A DNA stretch of 64,000 nucleotides. Source: Zygaena filipendulae (lineage: Eukaryota; Arthropoda; Insecta; Lepidoptera; Zygaenidae). The stretch is from assembly GCA_907165275.2 (NCBI GenBank), contig CAJRBF020000001.1, forward strand, positions 62,001-126,000. Reading direction: 5' to 3'. A model generated the notes under the pieces. The model had not been told where the DNA came from, searched no databases, and saw only the letters and a program-made list of their open reading frames with translations. This document shows, piece after piece, positions 1 to 10,365 of this stretch. The position numbers and the translations under genes were made by a program. Numbering within the stretch: position 1 is the first letter of the stretch; each line of letters begins with the position of its first letter.

Positions 1-1700
1 CTTGCCTGTGTGGTTACTTTATTATATCTAGGACCCTATTGACATGTAATACTAATAATATATACCTGAGTTCTTGCTCGGTAGTAGATACATTATGGAT
101 TACTAATTTAAAACTATGCTAACAGTACTGGGATGACCGTCTCCGCCTGTTATGCTTAAGGCTATGCATCATATTATGCATTTTATCTGGGTGCACGGCA
201 GTGCCCCCGCCAAGTCGAGCAACAAAAGCGGCACGGCCGTACTATCCTTTTCTCGAAGCAATTCAGGCCATTTTCGACCCTATATTAACCTATAACTTCG
301 TTGTGGATAAAACTAGAAGCCTGAATTTTTAGTAAACAAGCAGGTATTGTATAAAGACGGTATAATTTAAATTTCATTCGATTTGAACTAGTAGTTTAAG
401 AATTATAACTAGTCAAAGTTTCTTAATTTTGTAGGTCACTCACTCACTCACTCACTCACTCACTCACTCACTCACTGACCGATCATCAAAATTCTAAGGC
501 ACTTCTAGCAGACATAGAAGTTTGAAATTTAGAATACAATTAGTGTTTATTGTATAAATCAAGGAAAAATTAAAATATTTTGCAATTTCGGTCCAGTTTT
601 CTAGATACACCAACTGCATAAATAACTTTGTAATTCCATATAAATGGAATATATAATTAAATTAGATTGTTTAGAACCATAATTATGTATTACATGTGAG
701 ATACATTGTGTTTTCACGTGATCGTCAAGCCAATCAATCTATTTAAAACATAAAACATGATAACTTTAGACAGAAGGACCCTTAAGTAGGCACTGAATAA
801 ATTAACCGACTTGGTATTACATTGATCTCACAACTTTTTACTGTAGAAGAACTGAGTTGCGAGACTTGGGACTTTTTTACAAGTTTGTTTTTGATGGGAT
901 TCTAGTTACATACATTGGTTACATTCCTATAATGTAATGTAATACTAAAAATGAAATTGTTCGGCCGGTTGACTGTGATAGCTTTATTACTTATCGTTTA
1001 TGCTAAAGGGATATTGGCCTCGGGATTATAAAACAATTATTATTTTTCTAAACTTACATATAGGTATGGTTTACGGTCCTGGATTGCGAAAATATACGTA
1101 CAAGTATTTACTATCTAAGATTTTGTGCATTATTGCGTTGAACTATACTAGTTTAAAAAAAAAATTAAAATAATTAAATTAAGTTCGGTTGTTGGTACGT
1201 TTTCGCACTGACAGGCTGGGAACTTCTTAAGCTACTTACATTTTATTTATATTATATAATAATTGCTATTTAAACTATATTGTTTTCCATAATTTGTTTT
1301 ATAACTAGGTATACTTTTTTTACGGATGCCGGGAGAATAAACAAGTTTTCTTGTTTCTGGGTTTTGTATTATTTTTTTTCGTGTGCCATAATACGTCTTA
1401 TTTTGTTCTCTGGGTCTCGCAGTTCGGGAATAACCGGTGGTATTTCCTGTCACATTTTGTACAGTTCTGTGAAATATCCGTGAGATTTTTGGTGTAAAAC
1501 CTTTGTTTGCGTCTGGTAGCAGGGCGTCTCCTTTTCTTCTCCAATCCGGTTGTTGTCGCCTCCAGTGTCTCCTCTTTTCATTGGGGTATTTTTCGGTTCA
1601 TTCTGTCGTTCATGGACCTCTGGTATTTTTGTTTTTCTCTGGATTTCTGGGGTTGGACATAGTATATTTCTGTTACCTGGTACCTTCGGGTCTTTGCCAC
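1..1700. other. Non-coding repeat-rich stretch
   Basis: I see no gene here. Only short ORFs occur, none with a recognisable domain. The part from about 180 to 530, ending in a CACT microsatellite, has the patchy GC-rich then AT-rich look of a dispersed repeat, but no termini or target duplication could be fixed. Calling it repeat-derived is inference. Confidence 0.4.
436..476. repeat. (TCAC)n microsatellite
   Basis: About ten uninterrupted copies of the tetranucleotide TCAC are read directly. It lies in a gene-free stretch. Confidence 0.95.
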
Positions 1701-1757
1701 ATAAATAAATAAATAATAAATAAATAAATAAATAAATAAATTAATTAAATAAATAAA
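1701..1757. repeat. (AAAT)n microsatellite
   Basis: A run of AAAT tetranucleotides with a few interruptions. Such runs are common at the 3' ends of insect LINE and SINE copies, but no matching body was identified on either side. Confidence 0.85.
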
Positions 1758-1961
1758 CAGGGATGCGCGGGAGTACTTTTTTATGCACAGCGGGTTTCTT
1801 GACGGTTCGTCGAGTTCGGTATTCTGGTTTTGTTTACATTGTTTTGCGGTACTGGTCGAGGTTTCGGTTTTATTCGATGTTTCGGGTCTTAACGGGTAAT
1901 TCTCCTTCGTCCGGTTATCGTTTTTGTCTGTCGTATTTTCGGTAAAGTTTTTCCATTGCAG

Positions 1962-2180
1962 TTATAGGCCTAGTTTTCTCAGTATATCCATCCCTAATAT
2001 TATGTGTGATGCAGTTGGTAACACGTTGACCTCGTGGTTGAGCGATGTGCTGCCAAATTTAATTTCTATTTGTACGTGTTCGGTCCACTGCGTGAAACCG
2101 AACACTGCTTTCGACAGCGATTTACGCGATCGAGCCGCTTTCCTACGGCCCGGTCGCGGCAGTCGATTCATGTCGGTCAC
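1962..2180 (-). pseudogene. Ty3/gypsy-like retropepsin remnant
   Basis: A 72-codon minus-strand reading frame ends in HIILGMDILRKLGL. This resembles the second conserved motif of Ty3/gypsy aspartic proteases (ILG-D-L-k-g), preceded by a plausible beta-strand region. The N-terminal DSG/DTG active-site motif is not visible, and neither are RT or integrase downstream. It is therefore at best a small decayed piece. The assignment rests on one short motif and could be chance. Confidence 0.35.
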
Positions 2181-2345
2181 GGGCGTCGGTAGACTATCAA
2201 TTAATCCATAACAAACGAATCGGCTCGCCAGCCGCGTCCCGTGCCGACCACAACATCAATCATACAATCATACTAATATCCAATAAATAAATAAATCAAG
2301 ATATCTAGGCGTATCAGTCACAGGTCACTGTGCCCCACACATTTT

Positions 2346-2358
2346 TGGTCCTTCGAGC
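2346..2358 (+). promoter_or_regulatory. Candidate primer binding site of BEL/Pao element F (tRNA-Tyr type)
   Basis: TGGTCCTTCGAGC is complementary to the 3' end of insect tRNA-Tyr (GCTCGAAGGA plus CCA). It lies a few bases after CACACA, a plausible LTR end, and about 590 bp before the gag ATG. The upstream LTR start could not be placed because no second LTR is in the window. Confidence 0.55.
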
Positions 2359-2464
2359 TATTAATTGGGTACCAGTGACGGACTCTCGAGCTCGTGGAGT
2401 GTAGTGACAAACTGTGACATTATCAGTGAATTTTTGTGTGAACATAGGGAATAGTGGAACATCG

Positions 2465-2831
2465 TATATCGGGGATTATCAAGCGTTGCAGTGAGCAGCA
2501 TATCAAGGGGTATATCGGGGATTATCAAGCGTTGCAGTGAGCAGCATATCAAGGGGTATATCGGGGATTATCAAGCGTTGCAGTGAGCAGCATATCAAGG
2601 GTATATCGGGGAGTATCAAGCGTTGCAGTGAGCAGCATATCAAGGGGTATATCGGGGATTATCAAGCGTTGCAGTGAGCAGCATATCAAGGGGTATATCG
2701 GGGATTATCAAGCGTTGCAGTGAGCAGCATATCAAGGGGTATATCGGGGATTATCAAGCGTTGCAGTGAGCAGCATATCAAGGGGTATATCGGGGAGTAT
2801 CAAGCGTTGCAGTGAGCAGCATATCAAGGGG
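2465..2831. repeat. 46-bp minisatellite, eight copies, in the leader of element F
   Basis: Eight head-to-tail copies of a 46-bp unit beginning TATATCGGGG and containing GCGTTGCAGTGAGC. Copy starts are at 2465, 2511, 2557, 2602, 2648, 2694, 2740 and 2786. Copy 3 lacks one G. Copies 4 and 8 share an ATTATC to AGTATC change, suggesting block duplication. A degenerate tail of TATCA-rich sequence continues to the gag start at 2932. Confidence 0.95.
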
Positions 2832-2931
2832 GATGTAGGGGATCAAGAGCATATCATTGTAGCAGGAGTATATCAGGGTATCGGGGTATATCAGCCTATC
2901 AAGAGTTCATATCTGTGTTAGGAGTATAATC

Positions 2932-4085
2932 ATGAGTCTCAACATAGAGTATCTGTACGAGTCTCAAGCTGAGCTCTATGCAGCCATAGAAAAGCTGCAG
3001 AGCAACATGCAAAAGGATGGAAAGGAACGTAAGTCCACCCCTAACTATTTTTCACGCAAACTAGAGACTTTAGAATCGTATTGGGGAGAATATCAGGGTA
3101 ATCATAATGAAATTTTAAAGGCTGAAGACAAAGAACAGCCGTATTTTCAAGGAAAATACTATGAAAAAACGGAGAAGCTGAATCGCAAAATTAAAACATA
3201 CATCATATAACTCTGCAACAGAGACGAGTGCGTATTCAAAAGGAGCAATCGCAAGTACGAGTAAACAATATCATAAAGGTAAATTATCAGTGGAAGAATC
3301 AGGCCACGCCTATCAGGAAGAGGGGAACGTATCAAGCGAAGAGATAGGTGCGAAGAATAATTATGAAAAACAAGGATCGGTAAAGGAAAAATCACAAGGG
3401 TCATTCAGCAAGTTGGATGACATGTTACATGTTCAAACTATCAATTTTACAGCCTTTATGCGAACCGTTAATGGTATCAAAATCGAAAATATCTCCGAGA
3501 AATGGGAATTTGAAGATGTACTTTCGCAATTGCAAACTAGATGGGAAACTATAGATTCACAGCATTGGAAAATTTATGCCGAACTAGAGGGCGACAACGA
3601 AGAGTATGAAAGGGCATTCACAGATCATGAAAATGTGTATATTCATTTGAAAAAAGCTATCAACACTAAACTATGGTCCGTAGCGCATCGAGAAAAATCC
3701 ACACCCAAAGTGGACGTCCCTATCTTCACCGGTAACTATCATCAATGGACCTCATTCAAAGACTTATTCAAGGAAGCAATACATTTAAATCCTTGCCTAT
3801 CAAAGGCTCAAAAAATGCAGTTTTTAAAAAACAAAATAAGAGGTGAAGCGGAAAGACTCATACAACATCTCCCGATCAGCACAGAAAATTATGATACATG
3901 TTGGGATATATTAAACCATCGGCATTACAACAAAAAACTTATTTTTACGTCACACCTCAACATTCTTTTAAGCCTTCCAACGTCACAACAACAGTCGTTA
4001 GGGCACATTTGAAAAATGCATGACGTCACCCTAGAAACATTAAACGCTATAAAAAACCTTGGAGTGGATATAGGTACGTGGGATC
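2932..4085 (+). pseudogene. gag: BEL/Pao gag of element F, frameshifted and truncated
   Basis: The ATG at 2932 opens a frame to 3210; a second frame, displaced by an indel near 3195, continues to about 4012 and, with further breaks, to 4085. Both halves start with a charged coiled-coil region of the kind that precedes DUF1759 in BEL/Pao gag. The DUF1759 core is clear near 3710-3960 (VPIFTGNYHQWTSF, then FLKNKIRGEAERL). At 4086 the sequence passes into the 3' end of an inverted LINE, so zinc knuckles, protease and pol are missing. The two N-terminal coils look like a duplicated module. Family assignment is firm; the cause of the frameshift is not known. Confidence 0.8.
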
Positions 4086-4456
4086 AAAATTCAAAATTCA
4101 AAATTCAAAAGCTATTTATTACTTAGGATTGGTTACAATCACTTGTAATCGTCAGCAGATTATTAGAACTATAAATTAAATTACATTACCGTCAGTTCGG
4201 AATAAGTCCTCTGCTGAGAAGAACTGACAAGAAACTCAGCAGCGCTGTCTTTTAATTACCATACTTATAAACTAGGAAAATAAAAAATAGGAATTGGATA
4301 GAGCAATTCATTCCCAAACGTCTGTATCATTTAAATAGTCTACTACACTATAATATGCTTTATCGCATAATCTGTGTTTAATAAGTTTCTTGAATTTATT
4401 AATTGACAAATTAATTACATCGTTTGGGAGTTTGTTGTAAAAGTGTATACATTGTC
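4086..4456 (-). mobile_element. LINE (CR1/Jockey-type) 3' end, first part of a split copy
   Basis: The 3' UTR of a LINE on the minus strand. Read in element orientation it ends in repeats of GAATTTT, the same tail as the LINE at 31517-34669, and the preceding 370 bp match that copy's last codons and 3' UTR. The copy is cut at 4456 by BEL/Pao element A and resumes at 10366. Confidence 0.9.
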
Positions 4457-4915
4457 TGTTAGGAATTTAAAAGAGGATGAAGACAGTGGACTGTATAACT
4501 GTAGGTCGGTCACGTCCGTCTGTACGCTATTTCCGCTGCTGAAAAATTATATCAATACTAGGTCACAATGTAGTTTATGTTAAGAGATTTGACTCACGTG
4601 CAGTTGATGAATTTGATGATGATGATGATCTTCTGCCGGCGCCGGCTAGGTACTTGATGGTTATTAAAATGCGACGCAAGAAGAAGCGTCTGCTGATTAA
4701 GTTGCTTGATTGAGGCTTGATGCGACAGTTCCAACGAACGTTCTCGAAGTGTGTCACAGATTAGTGGAAGATTATGCTTCATTCATTTTTATTTTTTTTT
4801 TTATTTTGTTACACGTGAGACAAAGGGGATGCAAGACTATGTGACCAGTAATAATTTTGACTAGATACAAAGATCGAACAAGAAATATGGATTCTATTGC
4901 AACCGTTTCTTAACA
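4457..4915 (-). repeat. 3' LTR of element A
   Basis: 459 bp, TG...CA ends, matching 9902-10360. It is the 3' LTR because the coding strand is minus. Confidence 0.93.
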
Positions 4916-4928
4916 TTCTCCCCCCCGG
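4916..4928 (-). promoter_or_regulatory. Polypurine tract of element A
   Basis: On the minus strand a G-run followed by AGAA directly abuts the 3' LTR, the expected position and composition of a plus-strand primer. Confidence 0.75.
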
Positions 4929-5101
4929 TGCGAAATATGAAGACATATTTCCAAAAATCTAGAGATAGGATAGATACATTGAGTACAAAGGTTATTATGA
5001 TACAATACATATGGAAGATAAATAAATGGTGATATGGATAACAGAAGTATAGATAAATAGATAGATAGATGAGGATAATATATATGATAAGAATATAGAA
5101 G

Positions 5102-8100
5102 TTATGTTGAAGCAGTGGGTACAGGACACAATTTAACTAGGGGTCGTTTATATGTTCCAGTGGAAGTTCGCACTGTGACTACTCTAACAATCCCATCAGG
5201 ACCAGGATGTAACTCCTCGATTCGACCATAACGCCATTTTAATGGGCTAGTAAGCTCGTCTTTGATGATAACGACAATGCCAACTTTCACGGCATCAGCA
5301 GATTTCGTCCATTTCGAACGTTGGGTGAGGGTGTTTAAATATTCATGGTGCCACTTTGCCCAGAAATCCTGATGTAGGCGTTGTAATAATTGCCATCTAT
5401 CGAGGCGGTTTATATTTGTGTTCTGATAATTGGGTTCTGGAAGAGCCGTTAAAGGTGCAAGTGTCAAGAAGTGACCAGGGGTAAGTACATCGATATCATC
5501 CTCAGGATCGGAACTAACTTGACACAATGGTCTTGAATTCAGCAATGCTTCTATCTGAGTAAGCAAAGTATAAAGTTCTTCAAATGTTAATACTTGAGCG
5601 CCTATAACGCGATACAAATGGGTTTTTACGGATTTGATACCTGCTTCAAATATTCCTCCAAAATGAGGAGAGCTAGGAGGGTTAAATTTAAAATCTATGT
5701 GTTCCTCAGTACAAGCGTTACTCATGAGTTGCGATAAATGGTTACTAGCTCCCTGAAAATTGGTACCACAATCAGTGTGAATAACGTTACATCGGCCACG
5801 TCTGGCAATGAAACGGCGTAAAGCAGCCAAAAAGGCATCAGTTGAGAGATCAGAAACAAGTTCTATATGAAGTGCCCGTGTGGCAAAGCATACAAACAGA
5901 CATACATAGGCTTTGAATGATTTGCTGCCTCTAAAACGACGGGTAGTCACATTAAAGGGACCACCAAAATCGCAGCCAACGACTTGAAAGGCCTTCACTT
6001 GTGTAACTCTTAGCTTCGGTAAGTCAGCCATGTATGGTTGAATAGGGGATGGATTATGGCGAAAGCAACGATAACACTTACAAATAACCGACTTGATTGT
6101 TCTACGAGCACAAAAAATCCAATATCTTTGTAACAAGAGATAGTGCAAGGTTTGTAATCCAGGGTGGCAGCACTCCTGATGGACACTCTGAACAATCAGT
6201 TCCGTTACTCTATGTTTAGATGGTAATAATAAAGGATGTTTAGTCTCATAACCTAATGAAGAGTATCTAAGTCTACCTCCCACACGTAACATTCCATTCT
6301 GATCAAGGAATGGGTTTAATCTTCTAAATGATTTAGGCAACAATTTGTGCTGAGATATACGAGACAATTCCTTGTGGAATACAGAGTATTGAACCCTTTT
6401 AATTATGCAATGCAGAGCCTCCTCTAACTCGCTCTGGGTTATAATGGAAGAGAATTGAATTTTCTTTAAAGTGATTTTATGAAAACGTTTACAATATGCA
6501 ATAATGCGCAATATTTTCTTAAGTGAAGAAAATTTATGCAGGATTTGCTCGATGGAGTCACACTCAGGCTCAACCAACAACAGGTGTCTTTCCTCATCCG
6601 AAGCCCCTAATATGTTTTCCTTGTCCGGGAGGGTGGCTGATACACCGAAGGTGACATTCTTGAGTCGATACTCAGTTATAGGATTATTAGGATTAAACCG
6701 AAACAATATTCGCTGGTAATCGGTGTGATGCTTAGCAACCCAAACCTGACGATACATTTTACATATGTCTGAAATAAACACCACAGCATGGATTCGAAAT
6801 CTCAACAAAAGATCAGCAATATCTGACTGAAGTTTAGGACCGGTATGCAGAGTACTGTTAAGACTAAGTCCTTGCTGATCCTTGGCTGAGGCGTCATAAA
6901 CGACCCTAGTTTTCGTCGTGGTGCTCTCAGGCTTAAAAACAGCATGATGAGGTATATAATAGGCCCCAGAAGATTGAAGCTCATCAGGAGGGATCACTTC
7001 CATATGATCACTATCGAGGTAATCAATTAAACATGCTTTATACTGTTCATATAAATCAGGATTTAAAAGTAGACGTTTTTCTAATGCAAGGAATCGTCGC
7101 TTGGCAATGTTAAAGGAACCAACGAACTTAGGTTCATCCCTTTTGAATGGTAACGTTACCACATACCGACCCTCCTCGGTGCGAGTATGTGTAGTTTCAA
7201 AGATATGTTCACACTGTTGCTCGGCAATCGATAAAGTGTGTTTAGATTGAGGAAATTCCTCCAATTCCCACAATCTCTGAAGATCAAGGTCAAGATCCAC
7301 TTGAAGACAAAAGGAATCCGAATAAAGAGACTGATTATTACTAGGGATTTTCCCCATAATGATCCAACCAAACACGGTATTCAGTGCGGTAGGTCCATTG
7401 ACGTCATCACCAATTCGACCTGGTAATAATATATAAGGAAACAGTTCAGCACCTATGATGATGTCAACAGGTGATGAAGTAAACCAATTGGGATCGGCCC
7501 AGTGTAAATTTGTTAAATGTTTGTAATGGTTTATATCTATGTTTTGTCTAGGTTGTTCACCACATAAATTAGGCATAGAAATCGCCTCTAATTTATAAGT
7601 TATATTAGGATTCAAAAATGAGTGAATTTCCAATTTGACCGAACTAGTGGATTTTGTCGTCACCTGACCAATGCCACGAATGTTAATATCAGCTTTACCC
7701 CTCCTGAGACCAAGTCTGTTAACACATTTGTCAGTTATTAAGTTAGCTTGACTACCTGAATCAAGTAATGCTTTAAGTTTGTGAATGGTACCCCATTGAT
7801 CTTTAAATGCAACCTCAGCTGTGGACAACAATATCATCATTGGTTGCTGAATGGAGTTAGTTAATGAATGTACAGGTAAGTTGTTGACAAGATGACTTGT
7901 GTTATCAGAACCGGTACACAATTGGGCAGCACCGGGCTCAGCAGACGACATCAAAGTTGCACTGTTAGGATTAGGTGTTTGATCGAAATGCAATAAAGAA
8001 TTGTGTCGCTTATTACACAATTTACAATTGTAAAAAGATTTACAATCAGAAAGAAAATGATTAGATCGCAGGCAATTAGTGCACAAACGTTTCTGTTTTA

Positions 8101-9352
8101 CCAAATTATAACGATCGGCAGGTGATAATGAAGTTAATTGTTCACAGACAATGGTTTGATGATTAGAATTGCAAATGGCACACTTATAGTTGTTTGATGA
8201 TGTAGAATTAATAGCTGATAATTGATGTACACCATTTGTTGATGTAGAATTATAAGTTGATAATTGATGTACACCCTTTGTTGATGTGGAATTACTAGAT
8301 GATAATTGATGTACACCATTTGTTGATTTAGAATTATAAGTTGATAATTGATGTACACCCTTTGTTGATGTGGAATTACTAGATGATAATTGGTGTACAC
8401 CTTTAGAATGTTGGGCATTTTGTTTTTTAGAATTAAAATGGGACCTTGGCTGAAAAGCAGATGACTGAAATTGATTTTGATCAGTAATTAATTGAGAGCG
8501 TTCCAAAGCATCAGAGCGTTCTAAAAGAAAAGATTTTAATTGTTGAAATGATGGAATGTCATTGCCCTTAATAGACAATTCAAATTGTTGCCTGGAATCC
8601 TTATCTAATTTGGTGAGCAGTGTATGAAACAAAATAAAATCCCAATCATCGGTAGGAAGGCCTAGATTCTGAAGAACAGACAAGTTTTCGGTAATAATGT
8701 TCAATAAGTTACGCAAATCACTAGGTTTCTTACAAGTTTCAGCTTTAGAAATCTCCTCCCAATATAAGCTTGCTAAGTAACGTTTATTACTGTATCTATC
8801 TTTGAGTGTTTGATATGCTACTGAATAATTTTTCTCTGCTAATGGGAAAGGTTTAATTAAGTGCTGTGCTTCCCCAGAAAGAGACAACATAAGATATTGA
8901 AACTTTTCAATTGCAGAAATATTTGTATTAGTATGTACCAAACTGTCATACAAATCAATAAATGTTTGCCATTCCTTTAAGTCCCCTGAGAAGATAGGCA
9001 GTTGTATACGTGGTAACTTAACATTGTGTGAGGGTTTGACATTTTGGTGGGATGTTAATGTTGGTATATCATCTTTAATATCACACTGCTGTTTCAATTC
9101 CAAAATGACAAAATACAACTCATCACCTGCCTGCTGAATACGGTGTTCTCTGTCAAATTCCTCGCCGTCTAACTCACTCACGATTTCCAAATGAGCTGCG
9201 TTGAATTCGTTATATATTGCTTCCAAACGTTCACACCACACTCTAAACCTTGGTATGTACTGAGGGTCATTTGCAGCTCGCTGAGCGCAGTTTAATGCAT
9301 CCTCTAAACGCTTGTGAGCGATCCTACGCCTACCTCTAGCTCTACTAGGCAT
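5102..9352 (-). CDS. gag-pol: Gag-Pol polyprotein of BEL/Pao element A, lacking RT active site and RNase H
   Basis: A 1416-codon frame. N-terminal coil, then DUF1759 from about residue 115 (LPIFSGDLKEW); two or three Cys/His knuckles at about 395-465; a retropepsin with LLDSGSQANLI near 527; the RT begins with VVYDASAK and QSDIADLLLRFR. Near residue 904 the frame jumps from TFGVSA, a few residues before where the YxDD region should start, straight into the LRxxAYCKRF linker ahead of integrase. The integrase is complete: HHCC-type zinc motif, then D in VGCDFGGPF (about 1128), D in HTDCGTNFQG (about 1187) and E in GIFEAGIKS (about 1232), then a DUF5641-type C-terminus. The frame survived the deletion, so a protein could still be made, but it would need RT in trans. 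Confidence 0.9.
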   Translation of the reverse strand: MPSRARGRRRIAHKRLEDALNCAQRAANDPQYIPRFRVWCERLEAIYNEFNAAHLEIVSELDGEEFDREHRIQQAGDELYFVILELKQQCDIKDDIPTLTSHQNVKPSHNVKLPRIQLPIFSGDLKEWQTFIDLYDSLVHTNTNISAIEKFQYLMLSLSGEAQHLIKPFPLAEKNYSVAYQTLKDRYSNKRYLASLYWEEISKAETCKKPSDLRNLLNIITENLSVLQNLGLPTDDWDFILFHTLLTKLDKDSRQQFELSIKGNDIPSFQQLKSFLLERSDALERSQLITDQNQFQSSAFQPRSHFNSKKQNAQHSKGVHQLSSSNSTSTKGVHQLSTYNSKSTNGVHQLSSSNSTSTKGVHQLSTYNSTSTNGVHQLSAINSTSSNNYKCAICNSNHQTIVCEQLTSLSPADRYNLVKQKRLCTNCLRSNHFLSDCKSFYNCKLCNKRHNSLLHFDQTPNPNSATLMSSAEPGAAQLCTGSDNTSHLVNNLPVHSLTNSIQQPMMILLSTAEVAFKDQWGTIHKLKALLDSGSQANLITDKCVNRLGLRRGKADINIRGIGQVTTKSTSSVKLEIHSFLNPNITYKLEAISMPNLCGEQPRQNIDINHYKHLTNLHWADPNWFTSSPVDIIIGAELFPYILLPGRIGDDVNGPTALNTVFGWIIMGKIPSNNQSLYSDSFCLQVDLDLDLQRLWELEEFPQSKHTLSIAEQQCEHIFETTHTRTEEGRYVVTLPFKRDEPKFVGSFNIAKRRFLALEKRLLLNPDLYEQYKACLIDYLDSDHMEVIPPDELQSSGAYYIPHHAVFKPESTTTKTRVVYDASAKDQQGLSLNSTLHTGPKLQSDIADLLLRFRIHAVVFISDICKMYRQVWVAKHHTDYQRILFRFNPNNPITEYRLKNVTFGVSATLPDKENILGASDEERHLLLVEPECDSIEQILHKFSSLKKILRIIAYCKRFHKITLKKIQFSSIITQSELEEALHCIIKRVQYSVFHKELSRISQHKLLPKSFRRLNPFLDQNGMLRVGGRLRYSSLGYETKHPLLLPSKHRVTELIVQSVHQECCHPGLQTLHYLLLQRYWIFCARRTIKSVICKCYRCFRHNPSPIQPYMADLPKLRVTQVKAFQVVGCDFGGPFNVTTRRFRGSKSFKAYVCLFVCFATRALHIELVSDLSTDAFLAALRRFIARRGRCNVIHTDCGTNFQGASNHLSQLMSNACTEEHIDFKFNPPSSPHFGGIFEAGIKSVKTHLYRVIGAQVLTFEELYTLLTQIEALLNSRPLCQVSSDPEDDIDVLTPGHFLTLAPLTALPEPNYQNTNINRLDRWQLLQRLHQDFWAKWHHEYLNTLTQRSKWTKSADAVKVGIVVIIKDELTSPLKWRYGRIEELHPGPDGIVRVVTVRTSTGTYKRPLVKLCPVPTAST
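8189..8398 (-). repeat. Five 42-bp coding repeats in gag of element A
   Basis: Five 14-residue units beginning GVHQLS and rich in Ser, Thr and Asn lie between DUF1759 and the zinc knuckles. Units alternate as SSSNSTSTK and TYNS-ST-N types, so the true period is 84 bp, evidence of block duplication. The result is a low-complexity linker. Confidence 0.9.
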
Positions 9353-9901
9353 GTTTATGGATTAAAAAACAAAATATCACGAGTAACACCAGCACTGACA
9401 AGAACACCGGTACTAAACGCGGTACCTATTAACTACTCTGAGCTCTATGGCTATGGAACACACTTTGCGCACTTTACAACAAAAAAACAATGGCCAACAA
9501 ATAATTAAAACCTCAATGAAACTCAATGAAAGTTCAATTCAATTCAACGATTTTCACCGGTAATAAAGTTTCTTTCGAACTTTTGACGAACTGTCACTTG
9601 TCACGAAAAGATGGTGGTTAATGGATAGGTATATAAACCGGAAAGCGTCCCTTTTCCTAATAAATGATATCGACGAAATTATCTAATTGTCGATTGGGGT
9701 ATTTATGTTCGTATTTGTTTAAATGATTTATGATAAATACACAAATTTGTATGATATATTTATGATATGATATGATAAATTTTATGACCTTTTAATTTAT
9801 ACAAAGGAGGGAAGAATGCGATAAAAAATGGCGGAAAACAACGCCAAACGAAAACGATCTTGTTCGAATTTTAGAAATCCAGTGAGAAGGATCAAAAAAT
9901 A
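9353..9901 (-). other. 5' leader of element A
   Basis: Untranslated leader between the 5' LTR and the gag ATG. No tRNA-complementary primer site could be placed with confidence. Small plus-strand ORFs here have no recognisable content. Confidence 0.7.
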
Positions 9902-10360
9902 TGTTAGGAATTTAAAAGAGGATGAAGACAGTGGACTGTATAACTGTAGGTCGGTCACGTCCGTCTGTACGCTATTTCCGCTGCTGAAAAATTATACCAA
10001 TACTAGGTCACAATATAATTTATGTTAAGAGATTTGACTCACGTGCAGTTGATGAATTTGATGATGATGATGATCTTCTGCCGGCGCCGGCTAGGTACTT
10101 GATGGTTATTAAAATGCGACGCAAGAAGAAGCGTCTGCTTATTTGGTTGCTTGATTGAGGCTTGATGCGACAGTTCCAACGAACGTTCTCGAAGTGTGTC
10201 ACAGATTAGTGGAAGATTATGCTTCATTCATTTTTTTTTTTTTTTTTATTTTGTTACACGTGAGGCAAAGGGGATGCAAGACTATGTGACCAGTAATAAT
10301 TTTGACTAGATACAAAGATCGAACAAGAAATATGGATTCTATTGCAACCGTTTCTTAACA
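9902..10360 (-). repeat. 5' LTR of element A
   Basis: 459 bp, matching 4457-4915; TG...CA ends on both strands. Confidence 0.93.
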
Positions 10361-10365
10361 TTGTC

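Larger units (their letters stand above)
4457..10360 (-). mobile_element. BEL/Pao LTR retrotransposon A, full length but internally deleted
   Basis: Two 459-bp direct repeats (4457-4915 and 9902-10360), each TGTTA...TAACA, flank a minus-strand gag-pol. The 5-bp target duplication TTGTC is at 4452-4456 and 10361-10365, and the LINE sequence on either side joins perfectly once the element is removed. The LTRs differ at roughly eight to ten positions by eye, so the insertion is recent but not brand new. A polypurine tract lies next to the left LTR. The polyprotein frame is open, but an in-frame deletion removed the RT active site and RNase H, so it cannot be autonomous. Confidence 0.95.

Noticed and set aside
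1280..2211. Several short plus-strand ORFs as an unknown gene
   Set aside because: Phe/Tyr/Ser-rich translations with no splice signals or domain. The only meaningful reading here is the minus-strand protease-like remnant.
2465..2831. CRISPR-like array
   Set aside because: Units are contiguous identical repeats without variable spacers, in a eukaryotic retrotransposon leader. It is a minisatellite.
8134..8418. Minus-strand repetitive ORF overlapping gag of element A as a separate gene
   Set aside because: It is an out-of-frame reading of the GVHQLS coding repeats and has no independent support.
9828..10028. Basic 66-codon ORF overlapping the LTR of element A
   Set aside because: It runs across the leader/LTR boundary on the antisense strand and has no counterpart at the other LTR beyond shared LTR bases.
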